DNA of 64,000 nt from JAGPIS01 sp964635545 (GTDB taxonomy: Bacteria > Bacteroidota > Bacteroidia > Bacteroidales > Marinilabiliaceae): the NCBI GenBank assembly GCA_964635545.1, contig CAZWOA010000001.1, positions 53,195 through 117,194 of the forward strand, read 5' to 3'. Each line of letters opens with the position of its first letter. Positions within the stretch are counted from its first letter, which is position 1. Below the pieces are notes generated by a model. It made no database searches. It had not been told where the DNA came from and saw nothing but the letters and a program-made list of their open reading frames with translations. The translations under genes and the position numbers were made by a program. Positions 1 to 8,880 of this stretch are shown here, piece after piece.

Positions 1-966
1 GATTATCAATACTCTTTTAATACCACATTCGACTTTGTGCACTACTCAATCGAAATTCCTGCAACCCTGCTCACCCGGTCGGGCAACTACAAAGTAAAAA
101 TATACGACTCTCCATCCTATGACAACCAAGTGCTTTCAATTCCCTTCTGTGTTTACGAGCCTAAAGTAAACATCATACCCCGGGTAAAATACACATCATC
201 ATCGGATTATAAAATGATGCAACAGGTCGATTTCGTAATAAAACATCCTCATTTACAAATCACTAACCCACACACCGAAATAAAAACTGTGGTGATTCAA
301 AATGGTCGAACCGACAATATGATTACAACTCTTAAACCGCTATTTGTGCGACATCAGGAGCTTGTTTACGAGCACTCCAGAACCAACGAGTTCGAAGGAG
401 GCAATGAGTTTCGCTGGCTCGACATAAGGAGCACCCGCTTCTGGCCTCAAAATATTGAATCTGTGAAATTTTTCGACCCATACTACCACACCACTCTTAG
501 CCCCGATGCTTGGGGAGATAGAATAACATATATTTACAGAGAGGATTTCAACGGGAAATATTATATCGAATCAAAAGAGGGCAGCGATGCAAACACCGAG
601 GCCGATTATCAGTATGTGCACTTCAGGTTACCTGTGTTGCAGCCTATGAAAGAGGGTGATATATACATACTTGGAGCACTAACCGATTGGCAGTTGAACC
701 GTAACTCTAAAATGACATACAACAATGATACTCAATGCTACGAAGCAACACTGCTACTGAAACAGGGATTCTATAACTACCAGTATGCACTGCTCCCCCA
801 CAAGTCGAAACAAGCAACTGTGGTACCTCTTGAAAACAGCTTTGCACAAACCGAAAATGAATACATCATAATGGTCTATTACAAAGGGTTTAACGATAGA
901 TGCGACCAACTGGTAGGGGTTACAATAGCCAACTCGCTTAAAAACACATCAGCATTGCCATATTAA
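1..966 (+). CDS. T9SS plug-domain (DUF5103) protein, 3' part
   Basis: The frame is open from base 1, and a GTG at 37 is internal, so the start lies left of the window. About 320 residues remain of a family usually near 420. The sequence ends with the family signature: a beta-rich C-terminal domain with DIYILGALTDWQLN followed by LENSFAQTENEYIIMVYY. Proteins of this family (DUF5103, T9SS plug) are outer membrane associated and are known to occlude the SprA/Sov translocon when it carries no substrate. Assignment is from recognition of the C-terminal motifs; the role here is inferred. It is followed by about 125 bases of non-coding DNA and the MerR gene on the same strand. Confidence 0.8.
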   Translation, partial: DYQYSFNTTFDFVHYSIEIPATLLTRSGNYKVKIYDSPSYDNQVLSIPFCVYEPKVNIIPRVKYTSSSDYKMMQQVDFVIKHPHLQITNPHTEIKTVVIQNGRTDNMITTLKPLFVRHQELVYEHSRTNEFEGGNEFRWLDIRSTRFWPQNIESVKFFDPYYHTTLSPDAWGDRITYIYREDFNGKYYIESKEGSDANTEADYQYVHFRLPVLQPMKEGDIYILGALTDWQLNRNSKMTYNNDTQCYEATLLLKQGFYNYQYALLPHKSKQATVVPLENSFAQTENEYIIMVYYKGFNDRCDQLVGVTIANSLKNTSALPY

Positions 967-1039
967 ACACTATAAACCTTAATATCAGCACAGTATCACC
1001 ACTTGATTAATGTATTCATTCAGAAAAACAACGAATTAT

Positions 1040-1070
1040 TCTGTAATTCAAGGTTTTTATACTATTTTTG
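1040..1070 (+). promoter_or_regulatory. candidate promoter of the MerR-Nif3 group
   Basis: TATTTTTG at 1063-1070 matches the Bacteroidetes -7 box TAnnTTTG. TCTG at 1040-1043, 19 bases upstream, is a one-mismatch -33 box. It lies 22 bases before the MerR start codon. Confidence 0.4.
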
Positions 1071-1091
1071 CTATAATAAAATCGAATAGCT

Positions 1092-1430
1092 ATGCCTCCA
1101 TCTGAAACAAAAATTGAAAAACTCTACTATACAATTGGTGAAGTTGCCAAGATGTTTGACGTGAACACATCTCTAATCCGCTATTGGGAAAAGGAGTTCG
1201 ATATTATAAAACCTTTTAAAAACAAAAAGGGAAATCGGATGTTTACCCCTAAAGACATTGAGAATTTTCATATCATATATCATCTTGTAAAAGAGAAGGG
1301 TATGACTTTAAGTGGAGCAAACAAAAAGCTAAAGGAGAACCGCGAGGATACAATTAACAATTTTGAAGTGGTAACAAAACTTACAGATATTCGCAAAATA
1401 CTTGTTGACTTGCGCGATAGTCTTGAATAA
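1092..1430 (+). CDS. MerR family transcriptional regulator
   Basis: 112 residues. Residues about 13-80 form a MerR winged helix: YYTIGEVAKMFDVNTSLIRYWE gives the helix-turn-helix with the typical R-Y-W-E, then KNKKGNRMFTPKDIENF gives the wing and third helix. There is only a short C-terminal helix and no effector domain or metal-binding cysteines, so the inducer cannot be guessed. Short MerR proteins of this kind are common in Bacteroidales. It is followed after 22 bases by the Nif3-like gene on the same strand, so the two are probably cotranscribed. Confidence 0.85.
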   Translation: MPPSETKIEKLYYTIGEVAKMFDVNTSLIRYWEKEFDIIKPFKNKKGNRMFTPKDIENFHIIYHLVKEKGMTLSGANKKLKENREDTINNFEVVTKLTDIRKILVDLRDSLE

Positions 1431-1452
1431 CGAACATTGATTATTTTTTCAG

Positions 1453-2559
1453 ATGAGCAGCACATATAAAGTAAAGGATGTGATTGAGGTACTCAACCAA
1501 TTTGCACCTCCTTCGCTAAGTGAAGATTTTGATAATGTGGGTCTTTTGGTTGGTTCGCCAAAACAAAGCATCACCAAATGCCTCATTACCCTCGATATTA
1601 CAGAGCAGGTAGTTGACGAGGCTATCCACACCGGCTGCAACCTCATCGTGTCGCATCACCCCATTATGTTTGGAGGCATAAAAAAGATAAATGGCAACAG
1701 CGACACCGAACGGGTAGTGATAAAAGCAATAAAAAACGACATAGCGATATTTGCAGCCCACACCAATGCCGACAGGGTATTGAATGGCGTGAGTGGCAGA
1801 ATGGCTCAAAAACTGGAGTTAAAAAACCGCACAATCCTTAGCACAGGCGGCGCAAGCCTAGTTAAGTTGGTGGTATTCGCACCTGTAAACCATGTCGATG
1901 CAGTGCGTACAGCTCTATTTAACTCAGGTGCCGGACATATAGGAAACTATGACAGTTGCAGTTTCAACACAGCAGGTACCGGAACATTTAGAGCAGGCGA
2001 AAATACAAATCCGTATGTGGGCGAAAAGGGCAAAACACATCACGAGGAAGAGGTAAAAATTGAGGTGATACTACCCGAGTATAAAAAACGTGAGGTGATA
2101 GCGGCAATGATATCGGCACACCCCTACGAAGAGCCGGCCTACGACATTATTCCGCTTCAAAACGAGTGGCAAAATGTTGGTTATGGCACAATAGGCGAAT
2201 TGGAAGAGGCTATGGATGAAGAGAAATTCATGCATAAACTGAAAGATATATTCAATGTGCAATATATCCGCCACACCCAATTCACCGGTAGAAAAATAAA
2301 AAAAGTTGCCCTCTGTGGCGGTAGTGGAAGTTTTTTGCTCAATAAAGCAATAGCATCAAAAGCAGATATATTTATCACAGGCGATTTTAAATATCACCAG
2401 TTTTTCGATGCTGAAGGCCGCATAATAATTGCAGATATCGGCCATTATGAGAGCGAACAATATACTAAAGAACTTTTTTTTGAGATACTTACAAAAAAAT
2501 TATCTAATTTTGCACTCTATTTATCTAAAACGAATACAAATCCTATAAAATATTTTTAG
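1453..2559 (+). CDS. Nif3-like dinuclear metal-centre protein
   Basis: 368 residues, the long form of the Nif3/YbgI family (COG0327). N-terminal half: SEDFDNVGLLVG and NLIVSHHPIMFGG, with metal-binding histidines, then FAAHTNADRVLNGV. A central PII-like insert (about residues 130-225, ending HPYEEPAYDIIPL) is the domain found in the YqfO-type members. The C-terminal part carries GDFKYHQFFDAEG and IIADIGHYESE, completing the dinuclear site. Family members form hexameric toroids. The GTP cyclohydrolase label often used is weakly supported, so the reaction is uncertain. It is followed after 4 bases by the zinc-ribbon gene, so the two are surely in one transcript. Confidence 0.9.
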   Translation: MSSTYKVKDVIEVLNQFAPPSLSEDFDNVGLLVGSPKQSITKCLITLDITEQVVDEAIHTGCNLIVSHHPIMFGGIKKINGNSDTERVVIKAIKNDIAIFAAHTNADRVLNGVSGRMAQKLELKNRTILSTGGASLVKLVVFAPVNHVDAVRTALFNSGAGHIGNYDSCSFNTAGTGTFRAGENTNPYVGEKGKTHHEEEVKIEVILPEYKKREVIAAMISAHPYEEPAYDIIPLQNEWQNVGYGTIGELEEAMDEEKFMHKLKDIFNVQYIRHTQFTGRKIKKVALCGGSGSFLLNKAIASKADIFITGDFKYHQFFDAEGRIIIADIGHYESEQYTKELFFEILTKKLSNFALYLSKTNTNPIKYF

Positions 2560-2563
2560 CAGA

Positions 2564-3334
2564 ATGGCAACAATTGATCCAAAGGCAAATGTAAATGAGA
2601 TGTCGGTAGAAGAGCGCCTTAAAGCACTATACGACCTCCAGGTGGTAAGCTCGGCAATCGATAAGATTCATACTCTGAGAGGTGAACTGCCGCTCGAAGT
2701 TCAGGATTTGGAAGATGAGATAGAGGGTCTTGTAACCCGCATGCAAAATCTTGAGGCAGAAGTTAAAAAGACTAGCGATGCAATCCTGGCTAAGAAGAAT
2801 GAGATTAAAGAGGCCGACCTTCTCATCAAGAAATACGAAGCCCAGCAATCGAATGTGCGCAACAACCGCGAATTCGACTCGCTATCTAAAGAGATTGAGT
2901 TTCAAAACCTTGAGAAAGAGCTTGCCGAAAAACGAATTCGTGAGTTCACTGCCGAAATGAAAATTAAAAAAGAGCAGGCAGAGGCATCTAAAACTCTTGT
3001 GGAAGAGAGAAAAGCAGACTTGGTGGCCAAAAAGAATGAACTCGATGAAATTGTAGATGAGACCAAGCTGGACGAAGAGAAACTGAACAAAGACGCTGAG
3101 AAGCTCGAAAAACAAATTGACGAGCGACTTCTTACAGCGTTTAAGCGTATTCGCAAAAATGCACGCAACGGTTTGGCAGTTGTTACTGTGCAGCGTGATG
3201 CTTGCGGTGGATGTTTCAACAAAATACCACCACAAAGACAACTTGATATCCGCACAAGGAAAAAAATTATTGTTTGCGAATATTGTGGCCGTATTTTAGT
3301 TGATGACGAAATGGGCGACACAAAAGAAGCTTAA
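2564..3334 (+). CDS. coiled-coil protein with C4 zinc ribbon (zf-RING_7)
   Basis: 256 residues. Residues about 20-200 are a long, charged, heptad-rich coiled coil (Glu/Lys/Leu rich). At about residues 214-241 two CxxC pairs (CGGC and CEYC) form a zinc ribbon of the PF02591 type. The architecture matches the DUF164 family, which includes HP0958/FlgZ of Helicobacter and CdsZ of Chlamydia; those relatives act as chaperones or RNA/nucleic-acid-binding partners of secretion systems. The role in Bacteroidales is not established. It is translationally close-coupled to the Nif3 gene upstream and followed by a strong terminator, so it ends the operon. Confidence 0.85.
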   Translation: MATIDPKANVNEMSVEERLKALYDLQVVSSAIDKIHTLRGELPLEVQDLEDEIEGLVTRMQNLEAEVKKTSDAILAKKNEIKEADLLIKKYEAQQSNVRNNREFDSLSKEIEFQNLEKELAEKRIREFTAEMKIKKEQAEASKTLVEERKADLVAKKNELDEIVDETKLDEEKLNKDAEKLEKQIDERLLTAFKRIRKNARNGLAVVTVQRDACGGCFNKIPPQRQLDIRTRKKIIVCEYCGRILVDDEMGDTKEA

Positions 3335-3357
3335 CAACCTCATACAAAGAGATATAC

Positions 3358-3385
3358 AAAGCCGGCATTAATGTCGGCTTTTTTT
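3358..3385 (+). terminator. rho-independent terminator after zinc-ribbon gene
   Basis: AAAGCCGGCAT (3358-3368) pairs with ATGTCGGCTTT (3371-3381) with one G-U pair, followed by T to 3385. It ends the MerR-Nif3-zinc-ribbon unit. Confidence 0.9.
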
Positions 3386-3397
3386 AAAACTATCGGT

Positions 3398-4843
3398 ATG
3401 CAAAAAACAGCCGCAATAATATTTCTGATAATCACCCAATGCATAACTCTCTCACTTGCAGGGCAACCGAGTAGCAGCTTCGATAAAGCTGTGGCTATGA
3501 TTTACAGCCTCGATTATGCCCAAGCCGATAGATACATAAATAACACATCTACAACAAGTTGTACCGTTACGGAAACTGCCTTCCTCAACCAATACCTTCA
3601 CTTCATAAAGTATATCAGTTGTGATGATGACGAGAATTACAACAATTTCAAAACGGTGCATCAAAACAGCATCGCACAAATAAAAAAGCACAACACCCAA
3701 TGGGACAGGGCTTTACACGCCAACGCAATGATACAGCTCGCTATGGTAGAGATAGGAAGAGGCAACAATTTCAATGGGGCATTAGCGCTATACCGGGGCT
3801 ATAAAGTATCAAAAAACAACACATCAACAGATAAAATTCCGGTCTGGCAACTTAAACTGAACGGCATATTCAACATCATATGGGATAATATACCCGATAA
3901 CATGCGGTTTATAACCAGCGTGGCAGGTTTAAACGGTGATAGCCAACAAGGACTGGACGAACTTCAGCAATACATATATCAAACTACAGGCGATGGAATG
4001 CAACAGGAGGCGAAGATAATTGCACTTTACTGCTCGCGCATATTTTCAACCATACAAACCGCCAATCTTTACACCTACTCCGAAAAGGACTCCCCCATCG
4101 TAAAATTTCTTTACACCGACCATCTTCTAAGAACCAACAAAGGCGAAGAGGCAATTGCGACATTCAACACCATCACCCAACACGAAAGGGAGTTATTGCC
4201 AATACTAAATTACAACTACTCGAAAGTACTTTTAAATAGTGGAGATTTATCAAAATCGATAGTGACAATACAAAAATTCATCAATCAATACAGAGGCACT
4301 TCATTTATCAACGACAGTTACCTGCAACTTGCAAGAGCATACTACCTTGGTGGCAATATCAATCAAGCCCAGAAGTGGATTGCAAGCTGCATCAACCATA
4401 GCACGCCACGCACTTCTATTGATAAACAAGCAATTAAAGAGTGTATGCAGTTTGAAACCTGGAATATTAATCTGCTTCATGCTCGGCTACTATTCGATTA
4501 TGGCGATTTTTCAGCTGCAAAGCTATGGGCAGAAAAACCGGTTGCAACCACTGAACAAACTATAGAACAGAGCTACAGAATTGCCCGCATTGAGCACAAA
4601 CTTGGCAACTTTACCGATGCGTTAATTTGCTACAACAAAACCATAGCACTCGCCCGCACTGACAGTAGATATTTTGGCCCTTACGCAGCTCTCTTTTGTG
4701 CCGAAATAGAGATTGACAATAACAATAACACGGCAGCACTACAATATATAAACACAGCAAACGACCTGAACACAGGCGAATACCAATCAGATATAGAGCG
4801 AAAAATTAAGGAGTTGCGAAGAGTGGTTAAGGGGAATGAATGA
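3398..4843 (+). CDS. secreted TPR-repeat protein of unknown function
   Basis: 481 residues. An ATG at 3371 lies in the arm of the terminator. The ATG at 3398 begins a proper signal peptide (MQKTAAIIFLIITQCITLSLAG) and is chosen. After the leader come several degenerate TPR-like helical hairpins, for example PILNYNYSKVLLNSGDLSKS, then DSYLQLARAYYLGGNINQA and YRIARIEHKLGNFTDALICY. There is no enzyme motif. It is probably periplasmic or surface-anchored and may be a scaffold. It stands alone between a terminator and the restriction-modification locus. Function unknown. Confidence 0.75.
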   Translation: MQKTAAIIFLIITQCITLSLAGQPSSSFDKAVAMIYSLDYAQADRYINNTSTTSCTVTETAFLNQYLHFIKYISCDDDENYNNFKTVHQNSIAQIKKHNTQWDRALHANAMIQLAMVEIGRGNNFNGALALYRGYKVSKNNTSTDKIPVWQLKLNGIFNIIWDNIPDNMRFITSVAGLNGDSQQGLDELQQYIYQTTGDGMQQEAKIIALYCSRIFSTIQTANLYTYSEKDSPIVKFLYTDHLLRTNKGEEAIATFNTITQHERELLPILNYNYSKVLLNSGDLSKSIVTIQKFINQYRGTSFINDSYLQLARAYYLGGNINQAQKWIASCINHSTPRTSIDKQAIKECMQFETWNINLLHARLLFDYGDFSAAKLWAEKPVATTEQTIEQSYRIARIEHKLGNFTDALICYNKTIALARTDSRYFGPYAALFCAEIEIDNNNNTAALQYINTANDLNTGEYQSDIERKIKELRRVVKGNE

Positions 4844-4892
4844 GAAATTATATTATCTTTAAAAATCAATTACCCACAATTCAAAAAAGAAT

Positions 4893-5656
4893 ATGAAAAA
4901 TAAATACGTAAATTACATAACAGACAGCCATTTGCTTCAATGTATCGAAAATCTCTATAATTCATATTTTAGAGCCAAAGCTGATATCACACAAAAGAAA
5001 TTCTATGCCAATAAAGTAGATATTTTCAAGCTAACCTTTGATGCCGCATTCAATAACATTAAAGAGGAAGATTTAATTAAAGCAGAGGTAATGAGACAGA
5101 TAGACAAATCAATAAATAACTCTATAGGCACATTTCACGAACAAATATTAGGCGGTATATCGGGATACGAATCAGGAAATTTAAGTGGATATGACATAAA
5201 AGCTAAAGATAACTCGCTATTTGCCGATATAAAAACAAACACAACTCAATGAATAGCAGTTCAGCCGAAGCTCTCTTTCAAAAATTGGCAAGATTTGCAG
5301 ACAACAATAAAAAAGCTAATTGCTATTGGGTTCAAATACTTGCAAAAGCCAGTTTCAATGAACTTTGGCGAGGAGATATTAACGGTAAAGAGTACGGGCA
5401 CTCTAGGGTTTATAAAATTTCGGGAGATAAATTCTATGAACTACTATCTGGAGAGGAAGATGCGCTTTTCAGACTATACAAAGCCCTACCTATAGCAATA
5501 AACGATTACATGAAATCACTTAATCATAAGGATTTAGAGATTAAAAGCACTGTACTATCTGAAATAATAATATCTTCAGATGATGCAAAACGTACTATCA
5601 TCGACCAAATAGCCAATGACAATTTTGGTTTTTACAATGGTTTCAACGAATTATAG
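4893..5656 (+). pseudogene. type II restriction endonuclease, Eco47II/Sau96I-like, frameshifted
   Basis: Two overlapping reading frames (4893-5252 and 5249-5656) are one gene broken by a single missing base in the A tract 5231-5235. Adding one A gives D-I-K-N-K-H-N-S-M-N-S-S and joins the frames into 254 residues, the size of Eco47II (about 239) and Sau96I (about 261). The likely PD-(D/E)xK catalytic residues are D101 and D112-I-K114, directly before the break. The second half carries YWVQILAKASFNELWRGDIN and SRVYKISGDKFYELLSG. The expected site is GGNCC, from the family and the partner methylase; this is inference. It may be a sequencing error, a true inactivation or a phase-variable tract. 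It overlaps the convergent methyltransferase by 25 bases tail to tail. Confidence 0.75.
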
Positions 5657-6870
5657 TACCTATTTAGAAACCTGACTATTGAGTAACCCACCTCTCTTGC
5701 TAAGTTTACAGGTACAGCATTACCTATCTGTTTATACTGCTGGGATATAGCTCCTTCAAACTCCCAGTCATCAGGAAATGTCTGGATTCGGGCATATTCA
5801 CGTACTGTGAATGGTCGAGTTTCATCGGGGTGGCATCTTTCTGTCTGTTTTTGTGCAGGACTACAGGTAAGAGTTAGGCACGGCTCATCCCAGCCTATGC
5901 GACGGGCTATCCCGGTTTTTCCCCCGCCCAGGTAAAAACTCCCACCCATAAACTCCTTTTGAATATCTAAAGGTAAATCTCGCCAATAACCTTTAGGAGG
6001 AACTAAATCCAATACATCTCTTTTAGATTTGGGATATTGTGCACCACCTGATTTTGGAACGTCAGAATCGTATAAATCTCCTTTTTTAAGGGCATCGCTC
6101 AAGGTATAAATACGTCTATAAGGCAAAGGATAATCAAATTTCAAACTAATATCCTTACGCACTCCAACCAAAATCAACCTTTCACGCTTTTGGGGAACTT
6201 TATAATTTATAGCTTTTAGCACCTGTATTGGCATCACATTATACCCAATCTCATCTAAGATGGATATCATTCCTTGAAGTGTCTTTCCGCCGTCATGACT
6301 TAGTAGCCCCCTGACATTTTCCCCAACACATAACGCAGGCTCTACTTCTTTTACAACTCGGGCAAACTCAAAGAAAAGAGTGCCTCTGGCATCGGCCAAT
6401 CCAAGTTTTTTTCCTGCATAACTAAACGCTTGACATGGAAAACCACCCGCCACTACATCAACCTTACCGTTGTATTCTGTGAAATCAAAATTTTTAATAT
6501 CGCCTTCCAACACATTCCATTCCGGACGATTCTTCCGAAGAGTAGCACAGGCATATTTATCTATCTCATTTAACGCAACACAATCTAAACCAGCCTGTTC
6601 TAAACCAATAGCAAGACCTCCTGCTCCGGCAAAAAGCTCCAAGAGTTTGAAATCTCTTATAGGTTCTGTATAATTAGAATGATCATTATTGTCCGATTCA
6701 AACATAAATTCGGAAAATAACTCCAATACTTCTGCTTTCTTATAAACTCTATAATTACTGATAGGCTCACGTAGGGCTACAAGTTTTCCCTCTCTATCCC
6801 ACCTGCGTAAAGTCTCTTTATTCTTACCCAATAATTCGGCTGTCTCCGAAAGCGTTAAGTACTGATTCAT
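5632..6870 (-). CDS. DNA (cytosine-5-)-methyltransferase with N-terminal MerR-like HTH
   Basis: 412 residues from the ATG at 6870; an ATG at 6888 is also possible but would leave a leader of only a few bases from the promoter at 6901-6931. Residues 1-55 are a MerR/excisionase-type helix-turn-helix (YLTLSETAELLGKNKETLRR). The C5-methylase motifs follow in order: LELFAGAGGLAIGLEQAG (I), GGFPCQAFSYAGKK with the catalytic Cys (IV), ENVRG (VI), QKRERLILVGVR (VIII), a target-recognition region, REYARIQTFPDDW (IX) and QIGNAVPVN (X). Length and partner fit M.Eco47II (GGNCC). It protects against the convergent endonuclease and, through the N-terminal HTH, may regulate its own promoter (inference). Confidence 0.9.
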   Translation of the reverse strand: MNQYLTLSETAELLGKNKETLRRWDREGKLVALREPISNYRVYKKAEVLELFSEFMFESDNNDHSNYTEPIRDFKLLELFAGAGGLAIGLEQAGLDCVALNEIDKYACATLRKNRPEWNVLEGDIKNFDFTEYNGKVDVVAGGFPCQAFSYAGKKLGLADARGTLFFEFARVVKEVEPALCVGENVRGLLSHDGGKTLQGMISILDEIGYNVMPIQVLKAINYKVPQKRERLILVGVRKDISLKFDYPLPYRRIYTLSDALKKGDLYDSDVPKSGGAQYPKSKRDVLDLVPPKGYWRDLPLDIQKEFMGGSFYLGGGKTGIARRIGWDEPCLTLTCSPAQKQTERCHPDETRPFTVREYARIQTFPDDWEFEGAISQQYKQIGNAVPVNLAREVGYSIVRFLNRYYNSLKPL

Positions 6871-6900
6871 AACCACATTAAACAACATTATACATGGTTA

Positions 6901-6931
6901 CAAATTTATAGATAAAATAATAAAAACCAAA
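6901..6931 (-). promoter_or_regulatory. promoter of the methyltransferase gene
   Basis: On the minus strand, TTTG (6928-6931) stands 19 bases upstream of TAAATTTG (6901-6908), a perfect Bacteroidetes -33/-7 pair. The predicted start of transcription is near 6895. Confidence 0.65.
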
Positions 6932-6962
6932 CAGTAAAATTCAATTTATTCACGCTGTCTCC

Positions 6963-7784
6963 TTACCAGCTTCCACCGGCACCACCACCGCCAAAGCTAC
7001 CACCGCCAAAACCTCTAAAGCCACCGCCTCCACTACTGAAGCCACCACCACCTTTAAAGCCTCCGAAACTGCCGGAACCACGGTTAAAATCATCCCATTT
7101 ATTATTGTCACTTCTAAGAGCTTCCAATAACGTGCTAAGGGCAACCAAAGGAGGAATCTTACTTCCTAAAGTAGTGCCTGCAAGTGACTTAACTATAGCC
7201 CTAAAAATAAGAAACATAATTAACAACGGCATCAATAAAACGAGCAGAACCACAAAAAACGGCACTTCATCATTCATGTAACCATCAGCGGTAAACTCAC
7301 CACGGGTAATCCTCATAATGGTAGTTACAGCAGCATTTATACCTCCAGCATAATCATTCTCCCTGAAGTAGGGAATCATCTCATCGCTCACTATACGCTT
7401 GGCAACCAGGTCGGTAACAGCGCCCTCCAGTCCATAGCCGGTGGCAATAAAAGCTTGCCCCCTCGAGTCGGAAGTTTTAGGTTTTATCAGAATTACTATT
7501 CCATTGTTACGGCCTTTGCTCCCAACACCCCATTTTTCGCCCAGTTTAAATGCATAATCATCAATTGATGTACCATCCAAATCATTTACAGTAACCACAG
7601 TAACCTGAGTGCTGGTTTGATTAAAGAAGTTAACAAGCGAATCCTCAAGCACGGCAGCCTCGCGGTGATTAAGAATACCAGCAAAGTCGTTGACCAACCT
7701 TGGTGGGTAAGGTGAATCGGGAATAATCTGACCTTGGGCAAAAAGGCCTGCAAAAAGAAATAAAAATATGGTTAAAAATCTCAT
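6963..7784 (-). CDS. TPM-domain membrane protein with glycine-rich tail (YgcG family)
   Basis: 273 residues from the ATG at 7784, which opens a signal peptide (MRFLTIFLFLFAGLFAQG). An upstream in-frame ATG at 7835 would overlap the preceding gene and is rejected. The TPM domain spans about residues 20-160 and includes LVNDFAGIL, TQVTVVTVNDLDG and the GKGRNNGIVILI-like segment. A membrane span follows at about 175-198, then a tail (237-273) made almost wholly of Gly, Ser and Phe. Psb32/YgcG-type proteins are thought to act in membrane protein quality control or repair. It is the third gene of a LemA-TPM-TPM operon, 10 bases after its neighbour. Confidence 0.85.
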   Translation of the reverse strand: MRFLTIFLFLFAGLFAQGQIIPDSPYPPRLVNDFAGILNHREAAVLEDSLVNFFNQTSTQVTVVTVNDLDGTSIDDYAFKLGEKWGVGSKGRNNGIVILIKPKTSDSRGQAFIATGYGLEGAVTDLVAKRIVSDEMIPYFRENDYAGGINAAVTTIMRITRGEFTADGYMNDEVPFFVVLLVLLMPLLIMFLIFRAIVKSLAGTTLGSKIPPLVALSTLLEALRSDNNKWDDFNRGSGSFGGFKGGGGFSSGGGGFRGFGGGSFGGGGAGGSW

Positions 7785-7794
7785 AATAAAGCTT

Positions 7795-8232
7795 TTATCT
7801 ACCAAACGAAATCTCATCCGGCAGCTCATTAACATCTCCCTCCTGATAGGGGAAATGCTCCTTCAACTGTGTGCCACAAGCAAGTATTGCGGTCACAAAT
7901 CCTTTTACATACTCACCCTTTCGGAAATTATCGATAAGATTTCCCTTTATAGCATCCCAATAATCGGGCTCAACAACAGAATTGATACCAACATCGCCAA
8001 TAACTGCAATTTTTTTATCATCAATAGACATATAAAACAGAACTCCATTACGAAGTTCTGTTTTATGCATATTAAGTTTTTGGAACATGTGGGCAGCACT
8101 ATCGAGCACATTAGTGGCCGATTTGCTGTCTATATGAACTCTTATCTCTCCGGAGGTAGATTTTTCGGCAGTGCGTATGGCATCTTCAATCTCCAAACGC
8201 TCCTCCGGGGAAAAAAATTTCTTCGGATTCAT
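7795..8232 (-). CDS. TPM-domain protein
   Basis: 145 residues with no signal peptide. A compact TPM (Repair_PSII) domain fills the protein, with EIEDAIRTAEKSTSGEIRVH at the start and RNGVLFYMSIDDKKIAVIGD in the middle. Without a leader it is cytoplasmic or membrane-peripheral, unlike the TPM protein that follows. Its start codon overlaps the LemA stop by one base (TAATG), indicating translational coupling. The pairing of two TPM proteins with LemA is recurrent in Bacteroidales; the joint biochemical role is unknown. Confidence 0.85.
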   Translation of the reverse strand: MNPKKFFSPEERLEIEDAIRTAEKSTSGEIRVHIDSKSATNVLDSAAHMFQKLNMHKTELRNGVLFYMSIDDKKIAVIGDVGINSVVEPDYWDAIKGNLIDNFRKGEYVKGFVTAILACGTQLKEHFPYQEGDVNELPDEISFGR

Positions 8233-8816
8233 TAAAACTCTACTTTTGGTGCAGCGCTTGCTCCGGCTTCAGCCTGGAAATAAGGCTTCTGGTCGAAACT
8301 GAAAATTGACGAAATTATATTATTCGGGAAACGGCGAATATAGGTATTGTAATTACGCGTGATATCATTAAATTTCTGACGTTCCACAGTAATTCTATTC
8401 TCGGTTCCTTCCAATTGAGCCTGCAAATCTCGGAAATTCTCATTCGCCTTAAGGTCAGGATAATTCTCTTGAAGCATTATCAAACGGGAAAGAGCCTGAG
8501 TCAATCCGCTTTGAGCCTCTTGAAACTGACGCATAGATTCTGCAGTTAAATTTGAGGCATCGATATTCACACTTGTAGCTTTAGAACGGGCATCAACCAC
8601 TGCAGTAAACGTGCCTTGCTCATGTGCTGCATATCCTTTCACAGTATTTACAAGGTTTGGAATAAGGTCGGAGCGACGTTGATATACGTTCTCTACCTGA
8701 GCCCACTGAGCATCTACCGACTCTGAAAGCTCAACCATGGTGTTGTAGCCACAGCTTGAAAGAAATGGAATAACTAATAGTGCTAATAAAACTCTTTTCA
8801 TTGACTTCATATTCAT
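8232..8816 (-). CDS. LemA family lipoprotein
   Basis: 194 residues. The N-terminus is a lipoprotein signal with a lipobox ending in FLSSCGYN; starts at 8816, 8810 or 8798 are all possible because three Met lie before the hydrophobic run. The LemA domain is recognisable from VDAQWAQVENVYQRRSDLIP and VNTVKGYAAHEQGTFTAVVD, followed by a long helical stretch and FPNNIISSIFSFDQKPYFQA at the C-terminus, typical of the family. It is the first gene of the operon with the two TPM proteins. LemA proteins are membrane-anchored helical bundles of unclear function. Confidence 0.9.
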   Translation of the reverse strand: MNMKSMKRVLLALLVIPFLSSCGYNTMVELSESVDAQWAQVENVYQRRSDLIPNLVNTVKGYAAHEQGTFTAVVDARSKATSVNIDASNLTAESMRQFQEAQSGLTQALSRLIMLQENYPDLKANENFRDLQAQLEGTENRITVERQKFNDITRNYNTYIRRFPNNIISSIFSFDQKPYFQAEAGASAAPKVEF

Positions 8817-8880
8817 TAAATTAAATGGTTACGGTAAAAGTAGTGAAAAATAGAAAACCACTCAACTATAGTGAGATAAA

